This document shows positions 34,812 to 47,035 of a DNA stretch of 64,000 bases, one piece after another. The translations under genes and the position numbers were made by a program. The notes beneath the pieces are model-generated. The model had not been told where the DNA came from. It did no database searches and worked only from the letters and a program-made list of their open reading frames with translations. Each line of letters starts with the position of its first letter. The stretch's first letter is position 1. The stretch spans positions 744,001 to 808,000 of the forward strand of contig MU271153.1 in NCBI GenBank assembly GCA_021432605.1. The letters are read 5' to 3'. Source of the DNA: Coniochaeta sp. PMI_546 (lineage: Eukaryota > Ascomycota > Sordariomycetes > Coniochaetales > Coniochaetaceae).

Positions 34812-37579
34812 GAGGAAGGCAACATTGCTTCGGAGGATTCAAGGAGACCCCGGAGACGGCCTTCATGCAATCGTCATTGCTCCACGCCCTGTTGGCCGGC
34901 AGTGGTCTTGCTACGTGCCTCGTTGACAGCACTGTCGACCGGCGAGGCCATATCAGGTTACAGCGCCTGTCAGGGGATGCGTCGAATAACCACCCTGTCA
35001 CTGGAGCAGTTCGAGGAAGGCTGTGAGTCACGTGGGCACGCGGCTAATAAGTCAAGCGGCACAAAGTCGACATGAAAGGGCCAGATTCCGGAAATGTTTG
35101 GAGGTCGTCCTGGACCGTATCCTGGCCGTCTCTTCAGCTACGGGGTACGGGTTGCTGTCGAGCTAGACTCACACTCTGATATAGCCTTGAGTCGCTCACT
35201 GATGCGGTCCGGAGACAGCTCCAGATGGTTTATCGATCTGATACCCCGAGCCCAAAGGCTCCAATCGGCGTATCATCACCCCCTGAGAAGGCAAGCGAAC
35301 AAAGACCATCGACCAAGCTATCTACCACTACCGTACACGGTATGCTGTAGATTCGCATTATGTTGTGGGCTAGCGGTAGCACATGGGTTCCATCCAGTCA
35401 GCCCACAGATCATGAAAGCAACTCTGTCAGTGCCAGCACCATGGACACGGATTTCCTCCTGCCGGTACTGTTCTGAGTAGGTGAGATCATCTGCCCGTGT
35501 TCCAGTCCGCCGATTACCTTCGCAATGGCAGACGGTCCCATGTCACCTCGTCTCTGTCGCTCCCACCCACAAGTCATTTGTGGAACTAGCGGGTTGTAAC
35601 TCTTGCCCCCCTGGATACAGAATATGCAGTGCAACAGCGATTGATGGCCATATGCTGTACGGGCTGTTGCCGAGATGCCCAACTCTGGCACTACGAGGCT
35701 TTCTGTCTTGGAATGTTGGATAGGCCAAATGGACGGCCGCTGCTATGTCAAAGACGGCAGCTGTTTACGAGTGCCAAGCTCGATAGTTGGAGATAATTGA
35801 TAACAGCACCATGGCGGGTCCCATCTGATCTTCACAACCTTGTATCTAGCCAGAGACAACAGAGGCTGTCCGCCCTCGTGGCGATAATATCTGTTATAGT
35901 ATTACGCATTACGCAGCGGCGAATCACGATGGATGATACCCTCCACCGGGGTAGCCGCCAACCACAAATGCCAAGTCCTTCATGATGTTACACCAGCTTA
36001 TCGGCAAATGGAGTTTGTTGGACAGGGGATACGCGACATCCCGCTCGAGGTATCGGTTAAGTGGACGAACAAGGGATAGATACAAGACTGCGGTGCTCCC
36101 AAATCCTGCGCCTTGTTCCAGACACACGCTGTATTTCCGAATGGAGAGACCGAGCCGGAATGCCCAGTGATAAGGTTGGAGCAATCTCGTTCCTAGGCAG
36201 CTGACGGGCAGGACGGGCTCCCGTCAATGGCTGCGAATCGCCGCAAACCTGCATCTGACGGTGCGGAGGATCGACAGAGCGACGCGAGACCATCCTGTTT
36301 TGTATATTGCGGGATGCGTTTGGAGCAAGTGCAGGTTCTAGCCAGGTAGCTATCTCGGGACGGGTAGACAAAGTTTGACACATAGTAAAGGCTTCAGTCT
36401 GGGGAAGCAGGGAAGCCGTCAGGGTTCTGTTGCAGGAACAGGTCAAGCCGACACATTCCACTTGTTCTCGACTAATTTAAGTATGTTGGTCGTACTGTAT
36501 GTTACCTTACCTTGTCAGCTTGTGGAAATATGAAAGTAAGCGTTTGTCCACTTTCTCGAACCCTTCGATCGCACCTGCTCGATTTGCGACGGATTCCCGT
36601 CGCCACTATTCCAATCGGAGCTTAAACCTGATCACTCGAGCCAATCGGTGGCCAAGCATTGCAGACGTCGGTCGGTCTCGTCCCACCGAGGCTCCACCGA
36701 GAGCCGATGGCAAACTTAGCGGGCAGGGCGGGGCAGTCCGGCGTAATGCCACAGAAGATGCTTTCTTGATGCTGAAAAGCTCCTTCCCTTTGAGGCTTTG
36801 CCCTCCACCGCCATTGGCTAATTAGCGCTCTGCAACGGCTCTTCTGACGGAGAAAAAGTCTTGGCTTAGATAACCACTTTTAATCGAACTTCGACAAACG
36901 GCAGGCACGCGGCCTTGGGGGGCGTTCTGCTGGTTTTTCTCATTTTTTTCTTTGCCCTTTCCCAAACCCACTGTACCAAATTTTGCTTCTCGTTCACTAC
37001 CTCCTGCAAAGGTACCTAGGTATCCATCGTCAAGCGCAGCTAGACCCAGCCTCATCTGAAGAACGTCCGAGTCGTGATCCATGTCTACCGGGGTGCCGCT
37101 GTTTGATATGCCTTGACCGTAGAAGCCCACGATTCACGTGCCGAAATACTGGAAATGGATAATCAAGACGAAAAATCTAGGTCCAGATGGGAAGCTGCTA
37201 CCGCACGGTATCTGTGGCCGTCCCCAACCAGTAAAGTCAAGCACAACCTGTTCCACAACCCCAATCCCATGACAATGGACCAGGACCCAGACCATTTCTG
37301 CCAGTGTGCTTAATGCAACCTTCTTGTGGCACACCATCCCTTACACGTGTGAAGTCCACAGTGATCGGCAACGCGTGGAGAAAATAAAAAGGCGACCACA
37401 GCGCTCCATCACTCTGAGTCGGTCACTTGGCCTTTGACTCTCGTCTCTGCCCCAAGGACTCAGCAAGGATTCACCTCAGGTTTCACCACCTTTGGGTACC
37501 ACCTACCTCACTCAACTGAAGAGGTACCGCGTCGACATCAATCTCCCCGACCGGCTTCCAGGGATCAACAGTCTTCGTG
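34812..37579. other. 2.8 kb stretch without a credible gene
   Basis: Short overlapping frames only; none has a recognisable domain or a supporting splice pattern. The right end is the promoter and leader of the nucleoside transporter and includes GGTACC motifs near 37010 and 37495-37530. Confidence 0.5.
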
Positions 37580-39539
37580 ATGTCTGACATCAGAGAGACT
37601 CGACGGTCTCACGAGATCCAAGAGGTTCACGCCAGCGATAACAAGGGCCGTGACGAGGGTCCAGAGCTGGCGCCCTATCAGACTCCGGATGCCGATCTCG
37701 AGTCTGGCGATGCTCGCGAGAAGAAGACTGGCAGTCCTCAGCTTGAGTCCTACAATGACGGCGACAGTCAACAAAGCCGCGTTGGTTCCGTCCGAGGCGA
37801 CGACCACGCCAAGTGGCAGTGGAGCGTCACCTACGTCTACCGCCGCTTTAGGCCTCTATTCCATCTCGCCTTCTGGCTCGTGTGGACCGCGTGAGTGCCT
37901 TCATACAATGTGATGTCCCCTCAAGATTGATACGTGTCTCACTCTCGACAGATGGTGGATTCACGGTCTCGTCTATCACCGCTCTGACGGCCTCGGCTGG
38001 CTGAAGCCCTTCCTGCTGTATCTGGCCATCTCCCTCCGCCTCATCACCTTATACATCCCGGTTCGGTATGTCATGGACCCGGCGAAGCTGGTGTGGCGCC
38101 ATACTGTCTTCCGTGGCTATTCGATGATCCCCTCCAAACTGCGCCAGCCCCTCGCTGCCTTGGGCACCCTCGCCGTCTTCCTGGTCGGATCCATGGTTCC
38201 CGAAGAGACAGGCGACAACACGCGCGCAAACCGCGCTATCTCCATCTTCGGCCTCATCGTCATGATCGCACTTCTCACATTCACCTCGCGTGATTGGCGC
38301 AGGATCCCCTGGCACACCGTCATCGGCGGTATGCTGACACAGTTCGTCATCGCCGTCTTCGTGCTCCGCACGCACGCTGGCTACGACATCTTCAGCTTCA
38401 TCTCCTTCCTAGCGCGCACCCTCCTCGGCTTCGCGCAAGAGGGTACCACGTTCCTCACGGACGCCACGGTCCCCAAGCTGCCCTGGTTCTTTACAGGCGT
38501 CATCCCGCCCATCATCTTCTTCGTCGCCCTGGTCCAGCTTCTGTACCATGTTGGCCTCATTCAGTGGTTCATCGGCAAGTTCGCCGTCTTCTTCTTCTGG
38601 ACCCTGCGCGTGTCGGGCGCCGAGGCCGTTGTCGCAGCTGCGACACCCTTCATCGGCCAGGGTGAATCTGCCATGTTGGTGCGCCCTTTTGTGCCCCACT
38701 TGACCCTCGCCGAGCTGCACCAGGTCATGACTTGCGGTTTCGCCACGATTGCTGGTTCCGTGCTGGTAGCCTACATTGGCCTCGGCCTCAACGCGCAAGC
38801 CCTCGTCTCCTCCTGCATCATGTCGATCCCCGCGTCCCTCGCCGTCTCAAAGATCCGCTTCCCGGAGACCGAAGAGACCCTCACGTCCGGCAAGGTGGTC
38901 GTGCCTGAGGACCAGGAGCACAAGTCCGCCAATGCCTTGCACGCATTTGCCAACGGCGCTTGGCTTGGTATCAAGATCGCGGGCATGATTATCGCGACCC
39001 TGCTCTGCATCATCGCTTTCGTCGGGCTGATCAACGGCTTCCTCGGTTGGTGGGGCAAGTACTTCAACATCGAGAATCCGCCTCTGTCGCTGCAACTCAT
39101 CCTCGGATACATCCTCTACCCCGTTGCATGGTTGCTAGGCGTCCCTGGTGGGGACGTCCGCCGTGTCGGACAGTTGATCGGAGTCAAGATCATTACCAAC
39201 GAGTTCGTCGCCTTCTACTCCCTGGCCAACGATGCCGAATATACGTCGATGAGCGCGCGGTCGAAGCTGATCGCCACCTACGCTTGCTGCGTTAGTACCC
39301 CATTCCTCTGCCTTTCTTATAACAGAGTACAGATACTGACAATGAACTAGGGGTTCGGCAACTTTGGCTCCCTCGGCACGCAAATTGGCGTGCTCTCGCA
39401 GATCGCGCCCGGTCGTGCCGGCGACGTGTCCCGGGTTGCGCTGTCTGCTCTATTCTCTGGTGTCCTCGCCACGCTGACTTCGGCCAGCGTTGCGGGCATG
39501 CTGTACACAGATGGCATGGGTGACGGTGTCACTGCATAG
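37580..39539 (+). CDS. Concentrative nucleoside transporter (CNT family)
   Basis: Imports nucleosides with a cation gradient across the plasma membrane. 612 residues in three exons (37580-37890, 37952-39290 and 39351-39539; 613 codons). A hydrophilic N terminus of about 85 residues precedes the membrane domain. Family motifs are present: PFIGQGESAMLVRPF, the NAQALVSS region, IITNEFVAFYSL near the substrate/cation site, and GFGNFGSLGTQIGVL, which is split from the preceding YACC by the last intron. Fungal CNTs are less common than ENTs but well known. The start is the ATG at 37580; the GTG just before it is not a credible start. No break seen. Confidence 0.94.
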
Positions 39540-40098
39540 ACATGTTAGGTCCCTGATGTGATCACGACTGTCGAAGTGTTTTAGCCTTGGTCGCAAGTGT
39601 GCGCGTAGTAGTACAGTTATACCCCAATCAACGGTGATTTTAGTTTGACATGATCGACGCATCTGTGATTTTTGTCCTGCAAGTGAAGACTCATGATGGA
39701 TGAGGAACGGCGACCTTGTTGATACCGAAGACTGTGTTCTGAATATAATGGTAGGCCAGAGCCACCGCCTACATGAGACTGAAGGGCAAAGAAACAGGAG
39801 AAAGTTCCGCACGCGAACAAGGGCGTTCTATTCCATCATCGCTGTCCTCTACACCCCCTTCTCATCATACAAAAACTGACACCATTCTTCCCCGTCCGGC
39901 GGCCACCGGCGGTAACCGGCGCGGCTGACCCACAGCACATCCCCGTGCCGTACTGATCAAAACGATATCAAACAACAATAGTGTACAAAACCCCTGCTTG
40001 CTTTGCCTTCTAGAGAGGCCTCGAGGTATCATCCGCAACGCCAAGATCAGCCGCAGAAGCAGAAGAAACAAAGTAATCCCCACAGACGCGCAAGATCT
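39540..40098. other. Convergent 3' region after the CNT gene
   Basis: About 560 bp with no supported gene; 3' flank of the CNT gene and of the uncharacterised gene at 40099. Confidence 0.5.
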
Positions 40099-40626
40099 TT
40101 ACTCCTCATCCTCGTTCTCCTCTTCCATAGGCGGCGAATACCACTCCCCTGCCGTACCCCTCTCCCTAACCAATTCCCGCCAGGCGTTAGCCCAAGTTGC
40201 AGGAGTGACGTTCATGAAGCCGGCGTGGGTGTAAGGGACCCGGGTGGGCACCCACACGAAACGCTCTAACTTGCTCTTGCCGCGGTTGAAGGTGTTCATG
40301 GTCTGATTGTTAAAATCCTGCACTGTCTGGGCAGACTGACGAGACAGCGCCGAAGCGTTGTTGCGGGGCTGAGGGCGGTGGCCTGGGCCGAAGGCGGTGG
40401 CGGTATTGGCCGGTTGTTGGCTGTGGCTGGAAGTTGTGGTGTTGGACTGTGCTGGCGCAGGAGGAGGAGTGGCTGGGAAGTAGCCGCCGGCGAGATAGTA
40501 GTCTGCCGCGCCCGGGCCGCCTGGCAGGGAGGTGTTCCCCTCCGCCGTCTGTGCGGCTGTTTGCCTTGGAGACGGCTCCTCCGTTGGCTCGGGTGCCATC
40601 GCTGGCTGGTTCTCCTTGGGTGGCAT
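40099..40626 (-). CDS. Uncharacterised protein with disordered N terminus (175 residues)
   Basis: Intronless open frame starting at ATG 40626. The first 110 or so residues are rich in Pro, Ala, Gln, Thr and Ser and are probably disordered. The last 65 residues look folded and more conserved: FNRGKSKLERFVWVPTRVPY, a Trp-rich TPATWANAWRELVRERG segment and an acidic end (MEEENEDEE). No known domain was recognised. GC-rich codon use favours a real gene. No signal peptide or membrane segment. Confidence 0.65.
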   Translation of the reverse strand: MPPKENQPAMAPEPTEEPSPRQTAAQTAEGNTSLPGGPGAADYYLAGGYFPATPPPAPAQSNTTTSSHSQQPANTATAFGPGHRPQPRNNASALSRQSAQTVQDFNNQTMNTFNRGKSKLERFVWVPTRVPYTHAGFMNVTPATWANAWRELVRERGTAGEWYSPPMEEENEDEE

Positions 40627-40830
40627 GTTTTCCTTGTTTCTTCTTGTCTGTTAGACCCTCTTGGCAACTAGTGAACAGGCTTAGGGAAGAAGTGCTTGTT
40701 GGGAAGGTGGTTGTGATTGTTTGGGCCCAATGGAATAAAGTCGAGATCGTGGCTTTGACACGTGCGGGAAAGAACAGGCAACGAGGGGTTGAATTCCTGG
40801 GACATATTTCTGTGCTAGGATGTTTTTTCC

Positions 40831-41550
40831 TTACCTATCACCTAGATATCCAGGATTATCCCTCAGGGCTAGGGCGGTATTCTCGGCGTCGTGGTTGCTG
40901 TGTACCAAGTTGCCAGTCAGAGACCCGTCGCTAAGCACGATGGTCTCATCCACGTTCTCTACGCTTAGGCTAGAGAGGACGTCGTCAAGATAAACACGGG
41001 GATAGTACGACACGACGATACTCCGCTCTTGAACGCCAGATGTTAGTATCTTTTTCTCCTTCTCCTTTTGTTCCTTCGATAAATGCACAAAGAATGACTT
41101 ACCCGCCTCTGCGACCACTCGAAGCAGGACCTCTATCATCTTTTGAACAGGCGTCTCCTCCACCCAAGCAGGATCTAAGCTCAGCACCGCCTCGCAGCAG
41201 AATATCGATCCCTTTATGCAGTCGAGAAATTGTTTATCAACCATAACGAAATCATGGCAGGAGGCAGCAAGAGCATGGTTGCCGACAAACTCAACACCGT
41301 GGTCGGTGATCACCCTGTGTGACCTCAACTGAGATGGACATAGGCGCTGTCCTAAACGCAGAATAAAGTCCTTGTGCATCGTGATACTGGCATGATTGAG
41401 CAGGATATTGATGACATCTTCGATGTCCTCTACGAGAAGACCCTCAAAGCCGACAGACTCGTCCTCATCGTGGACCGACAAAGGGGATATCTGCCTCGGC
41501 TCTGCTGATGCGATCTCTGCCTCGGCTGTTGAAGCAGGTAGTGTAGACAT
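40831..41550 (-). CDS. Uncharacterised protein with an in-frame intron (214 residues spliced)
   Basis: Open from ATG 41550 to the stop at 40831 without interruption (239 residues). It contains a textbook intron of 75 nt at 41102-41028: GTAAGT donor, ACTAAC branch site, TTCAAG acceptor. Because 75 is a multiple of three, both forms stay in frame. Splicing removes a Lys/Glu-rich insert (KSFFVHLSKEQKEKEKK...) and gives a more regular protein of 214 residues. The sequence is acidic and has no recognised domain (for example IEDVINILLNHASITMHKDF, DAWVEE-type helices). It could be lineage-specific. Confidence 0.6.
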   Translation of the reverse strand: MSTLPASTAEAEIASAEPRQISPLSVHDEDESVGFEGLLVEDIEDVINILLNHASITMHKDFILRLGQRLCPSQLRSHRVITDHGVEFVGNHALAASCHDFVMVDKQFLDCIKGSIFCCEAVLSLDPAWVEETPVQKMIEVLLRVVAEAGKSFFVHLSKEQKEKEKKILTSGVQERSIVVSYYPRVYLDDVLSSLSVENVDETIVLSDGSLTGNLVHSNHDAENTALALRDNPGYLGDR

Positions 41551-44018
41551 GCTAAAGAGTGGTTAGTCTACTATTTCACCATCATAATTGTTCAGAACCA
41601 GTTGCCAATCATCTACTTACTTCTTGGTAATCAGCCTGTTGAACCTGTGAGAAGGGGCTTCTATTCATTATTTTCGTCAGTCAGCTGTTACGGGCTCAGG
41701 GGCTGCTCTTCGGGCGAGGCACATTTCTCTATGGTGTCTCGACACAGGGGCTCGGGTGACAGCTTCTCTAGCCTAAGACAGAGCATGAGACTCTAGGCCA
41801 CGCGATAACCTAGCCCTTGATTACTTACGCTGATGAAGGTTAGGGTGATACTATGGCCACGACAGACAAGAGACTCTTGAGCGGCTAGGAGCTGTGAAAG
41901 AGGAGCGTTTGTAACTGATCCTGTACAATACTGCCCAGGCAGGAAGATGTCAGTGAATATGTGATGTGAGAGAAGAGCCGAGCTGCTGAATGGAGGTATC
42001 AGGTCGTTGTTGGAACAAATGAAGTCAGATTCGTTGCTGGGTCTCTAGGTGGTGAGAAATTGAACAGACTCATCTTCACGGGACGGACGCGTTGTGAGCA
42101 AAGGCGTTGGTCTTATCGGTCTCCAATATCGATAAGAGAGGAAACAACAAACTCGATAGGATCCGTGATCACTCGAAGAAAGCCGTGAACATGTCATAAA
42201 TGCTGGCAAGGCCTGTAGTAACATCTATACATGTTGGTTTAGCCCTCAAGCCACCCAGTGTTATAGCGCCCTTTGTTTACGCTGTAGCAATACCGGTGCA
42301 CCTAACATGTTTGCACAGCACCAAGTGCATATGGTAGGAAGAGGCTTTCAGGGGGGGTCGGCATCGAAGCGCACGAACCATCTGGTGTTGACCTCGCAAC
42401 AGGTAGGACCTCACTTGGCTCTGTATTTCATCATGCCTGGAAGACACCCAGTTGTGCTCCTGGACGAGGCTTGCTATTTTCCAATGGCGCATCGACCTCC
42501 ATCGAGGAAGACAGACGACATCGCAATATGCGAACAGCATGCCTGATGTCAAGACCCCATTGGTTGCTCCATCCGCTATCGCTTTTGCACTCATCCTGTA
42601 TACCCGGAGCCCAATATGATCCCGGCGGAGCGACATCACCGTCTCCATCAACAGCATGTCTTCCTTCTCGGTGTCCGAGGTCGGTCCGTTGGCGTAGGCC
42701 TCGTCGACCTGCAGGTCCATGCAGTCGACGTCGAGCTTGGCCTCGTCGTCCGGCTCCAGGATGGGCCCCAGCCTCTTGGCCGAGGTCGGCGTGAGGAGCG
42801 GCGGCGACGCTCTGTGCACGTTGCACTGTGATCGGGTTTCTATCATGCCCTCCACCAGCCTGGCACTGCACCAACTCTTCGAGTGGGAGGTCTCTGCCTG
42901 GAGTTCGGACTCAACCCCAAGGCTAGGCCGCGAGAAGCGCAGGCGTAGTCATCACGCATGTAGCTGCTGGACGGACTGCTATCGACGTGCTCAGTGATGT
43001 ACTTAGACATGGATCGAGCATGGTAGTCTTGAGACCATCGTCTCTAATGGGCAAACAACAGCCACGGTTCCTCTAAATCTAACCTATTGGGATGTACTCG
43101 CGGAAGCAGTCTGTCTGACATGGGTAACCAATGTGTCAGCGTCTGGTCGAACAATACAACATGTGGGAACGCAAACTTGCGATACTAGGTCTACCCCTGT
43201 GTATCTATACTTGCTCAACTGTGCGTCCCTAGCTTCGTCTCAGTGACTAATGACATGGTGATCATATTCGATCGTTTGGGTAGCATCTCACCGCTTGGCA
43301 TTATAAGTCGGCAAAGGTTGACGTCGCCAAAGACGCAGGAACGCCGTTTAACCAACTCGTCAGAGCTGGAGTTGATAATCAGCTTGGTCTGGTCTCATCC
43401 AGTTCGCTCATGACGTCAAATGAACAGACGCTACTCGGTAGCTTGCCCTTTGTCGGGGTTGATGGTAGATCTCTTGCTTACAGTTAAAAGCACGAAATTA
43501 CTCCCACGTCTTGTTCTCAGGACAGTGTCAGAATCTCCGTTACCTTCTCTCAAAAGCCTTCAAGACTACCAAAAAAAAAGGAGATTCTCTTTCGATCCAG
43601 AGATCACTTCAACACTAGTGCTCTCCCTGTCCTCCCTCCACAAACACTCACCCAGGCGCTTCCATCCTGTCATCCTCCTCATACCTCTCATATTGCTCCG
43701 AGGGGCGGAGCTGACAGGATCGAGAAGTGCACTCGTTCCGACCAAAGTGAACATTGGTCCAAGTGTAGTGCTGGGTTCCGGCAAACTTTTCAGCAGATCA
43801 TGAGGTTCTCGGCTTGTCTAGCAAATGTAACATACAAGGTCCCCTAATGCAATTTTCTCACCCTCCATAATCTTCTTGTTGCGGCGATCGAGTGATCTCC
43901 CATGTTGCACTTATAGCCAGAGCATTTGAGCTGAATACCATCGGCTGGAGTGAGTATTAGCCTCCCCGCCATTAACCACAAATCGAACTAGGTCCTGTTT
44001 GACCCAACCGCGCTTCTC
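41551..44018. other. Gene-poor 2.5 kb between the orphan gene and the MFS exporter
   Basis: The only frame worth noting is the minus-strand one at 42277-42846, listed separately. The rest shows no protein-like content and no RNA gene. Confidence 0.45.
42277..42846 (-). CDS. Possible uncharacterised protein (low confidence)
   Basis: Open frame from ATG 42846 (MIETRSQC) to the stop at 42277, about 189 residues. The first half has GC-rich, coding-like sequence with an acidic SDTEKEDMLLMETVMSL segment; the second half is less protein-like. No domain was recognised. It lies about 1.2 kb from the MFS exporter and could be a fragment of a regulator, but no zinc-finger cysteines are present. Confidence 0.25.
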   Translation of the reverse strand: MIETRSQCNVHRASPPLLTPTSAKRLGPILEPDDEAKLDVDCMDLQVDEAYANGPTSDTEKEDMLLMETVMSLRRDHIGLRVYRMSAKAIADGATNGVLTSGMLFAYCDVVCLPRWRSMRHWKIASLVQEHNWVSSRHDEIQSQVRSYLLRGQHQMVRALRCRPPLKASSYHMHLVLCKHVRCTGIATA

Positions 44019-46166
44019 TTAAGCGGGATTGTCCTTCTTCTCACCTTCCGCAGTCTTTTCTTCCCTCTCGGCAGCCTCCAGATTCTCAGGTTTAGCACCA
44101 GATTGTCCCTTCTTCTTGACACTGCGCCACTCCATAGCTAGGGACGGGGGGACAGAGAGACAAGCCATAATCAACCCGACTTGAAAAACCACACGCAATG
44201 AGTCGTTGTAAGCGTCCAGTGCAAACGTGTAGTACTGGGGAGGGATTTGCTTCAAAATCTCCGTGACACCAGTACTCTGGATTGACTTTGGGTCGATACC
44301 CGGAACGCCAGTCAATCGACTGGCCAGCTGATTATCGAGCACATTCTGTCCCACAGTTGTGAAGATGGCACCAAAGACCTGCTGTCCAAAGAACATCAGC
44401 GACGCTCCAATGGCGACATCTTCACGCCGCAAGACTGTCTGCGCCGCCATATTCGGAGCTTGGGCACATGCGCCCAAGCCGAAGCCGTAGATGATTTGGA
44501 AGCCAATCCAGTTGGCTATCGAAGTACCTCTACCCTGAAATGTGGTAAAGAGACCGGCGGCGACGGCGGTTAAGCATACGCCGAAAATGCAAAAAGGGGT
44601 GTAGTACCCGATCTTGGAGACGAGTTGGCCGGTAAATATGGACGCCACGACCAGTGAAATGACCATAGGTAAGAGGTGGATGCCACTTTCGAGGGGTGAG
44701 TCGCTGTTGATGGCCTGGAACCAGACTGGGAGATAGTAGACTAATGGTCAGAGTGTCAGCATGCTTTGCCATGTCGTTTGCTTGGACTTGCAACCCAAAA
44801 GACCGTACTTATTAGCATCATGTGCGATCCTAGGCAGGATGCCACCAAGAAGCCGGAGGCCACGCTGCGCTGAATGACGATACGCGGCGGGACTGTCGCT
44901 TGCGCCGGTTTCCAGATCTGAATCAGGCCAAAGACGACCAGGAGCACAAACGCGAGCACAAGCAGTGCAATGATACGGGCCTCGTTCCACTGGAGGTGAT
45001 TAGTTACGTTGACTCAAACGCGGAGGACGATAGAGCGAAATCACTCACGTTGTAGGTTGTACCGCCCCACTGCAGCGCTAAACATAGACAAACCACGCCA
45101 GGAAACAGCGCAATCAGGCCGAGAATGTTGAGTTGCTGTATCTTTTCCTTCATCGGAAGCGTCTCCTTATTTCGCGGTGGGATGTGGAGCAGTAGCAAGA
45201 CAAACAGGAAAACCACAGCACCGAGGGGCAGATTGATGTAGAAGCACCATCTCCAGGTGACATTTGTTGTGAATGCTCCACCGATGAGGGGTCCTATGGT
45301 TGAGGAGACGCCGAATACTGCCCCGAAGAAGCCTTGATATTTAGGTCGTTTCTGCAGAGGGACGGCGTAGGTGATGATGACGATCTGGTTGGAGAGATGA
45401 TATTAGTATGTATGATCACTTTCCTGCTTGGACAATATTGACCAGATCTTGAATCAGACAACTAGACGAATGAGAGAAAACGGAGAGGGCCACTACACGC
45501 ACAGATAGTGATGTGGGTTAACAAGCCTCGTAAGACATAACGTACAATTCCAGAAGTGATGCCACCAGATCCCACACCGGCGATGGCTCGACCAAGGATG
45601 AAGGCAATCGAGTTTGGTGCTGCACCGCAGATGGCAGAACCGGCTTCAAAGAGTATGATAGACCCGAGGAAGACTGATTTAATGCCGAAGACGGTGTATA
45701 TCTTTCCGAATACCAATTGGAAGGCACACATAGTGAGCAGATATGCCGTGCCGTACCAACCGATGTCTCCCGCGGACTTGAACTCATTGGTGATTTCGGG
45801 TATGGCCGTCGACACGATGAGACGATCCTGGTGATAGAAGATATTGTCAGTTCGTAAATCCCTTCATGGTCCCGTGCTTGATGGGGACGATTGAGGATAT
45901 TGACGACCTACCAAAGAGACCAGAAACATGCCTACAAAGATGGACGTCATCAAGAACACGAGCTTCAGACCCGTCGGATAGTCAATGTCGGGATCGCTTG
46001 ACACGCCGGTCTTGCCGTCTTCAGGCTTGACAGTGGGGACGACCGTGCCACTATCGTCAGCCGGTTGAGGACTGAGCTCCGCTACGTCAGCGGCAGCGAT
46101 GTTGGGCATGGCATCGTCTTCTGCCGGCAGTACGCCTCGCTCTGTATCCTTCACGGTGGGCGACAT
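44019..46166 (-). CDS. MFS exporter, DHA2 (14-TMS) drug/toxin efflux type
   Basis: Proton antiporter of 591 residues in five exons (46166-45912, 45827-45546, 45384-45049, 44989-44809 and 44740-44019; 592 codons). An acidic cytosolic N terminus of about 65 residues is followed by the membrane domain: [16 protein letters not shown] in the first loop, [21 protein letters not shown], the antiporter motif C region [14 protein letters not shown], and a late helix set up to about residue 545. A charged C-terminal tail (KKKGQSGAK...EKKDNPA) ends the protein. The family exports drugs and the products of secondary-metabolite clusters. It sits head-to-head with the AflS-like gene at the left edge of the polyketide cluster, so export of the cluster product is likely but unproven. 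Confidence 0.92.
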
Positions 46167-47035
46167 ACTTCCAGAGCGGCCAGATGCGGAATAACGTGGT
46201 GCAACAGGTTGTCGCGAAAGAGAATGCGATGTTCAGAAGTAAGCGCAGCAGCACCAAGAAAAACGATTCTGCGGCGGATGGTAGGCTGGCGGACGGTGAT
46301 GGAACGGACGGTCGGACGGTCGGCCTCGGGTCCGTGTTACCTACCCTAAGTAGGTACCTTCGCTCGTTCGAAGGGACAGTGCTGACTACCTTAGGTACCT
46401 TAGAGGTTGCAAAACCGCCTAACTTGAATAAGGTACCACAAGTCCGTGTCTTCAAGGTAGGTACTATGAATGCGGTACTACGTGTTATTGCAGCTTAGAA
46501 ATGCGAAGCATGGCTCTTTCTTTTGTTTTCGAGCCTAGCAATTGCTCTTCTCTGTGAACCCAATGCAAGCACGTTTGTCACACAGACCCGCTGCCGTGAT
46601 ACAGCGAGCGAGCCAGGAAGGGGAGTCAGCTAGAGGTACCTACCTTAGATCATGGCGGATATTCACCCGTCTCTTACTGTTACTTTTGACTCAGATATAG
46701 AAGGTAAGGTACCTCAGGTAGGTGGGCACCTTACCTTTTAGCAAATCTGTGCATCTGGACAGGTTCGTTGCTGACGGCCGAAGATTTATGACAATAATAA
46801 AGGTGCGCACCTGTGACCCTTGGCCTGATTGACCATTGCCGACTTGCTCACTCGAAGTCCACCTTCATCTAGAGTCGAGTCCATATTTAAGGTGTGTAGA
46901 CCCAAGCCTAAGTTGGTCGATGCTAAGCTTTTTCTTCACAATTGCGCCAAGCTTCATTCGTCCCTAGCTCCCGCCTCTCCTGCCGCGCTCCCTGATTGGA
47001 ATCTGGAATTTTGTCATCAGTTTCCTGTCCTGGCC
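46167..47035. promoter_or_regulatory. Divergent promoter, MFS exporter and AflS-like gene
   Basis: 870 bp between two start codons. Three GGACGGT repeats lie at 46291-46297, 46306-46312 and 46314-46320, 125-155 bp before the MFS ATG. Five GGTACC palindromes lie at about 46353, 46394, 46432, 46635 and 46709. GGTACC-centred motifs are frequent in promoters of some filamentous ascomycetes. No other gene seen. Confidence 0.6.
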
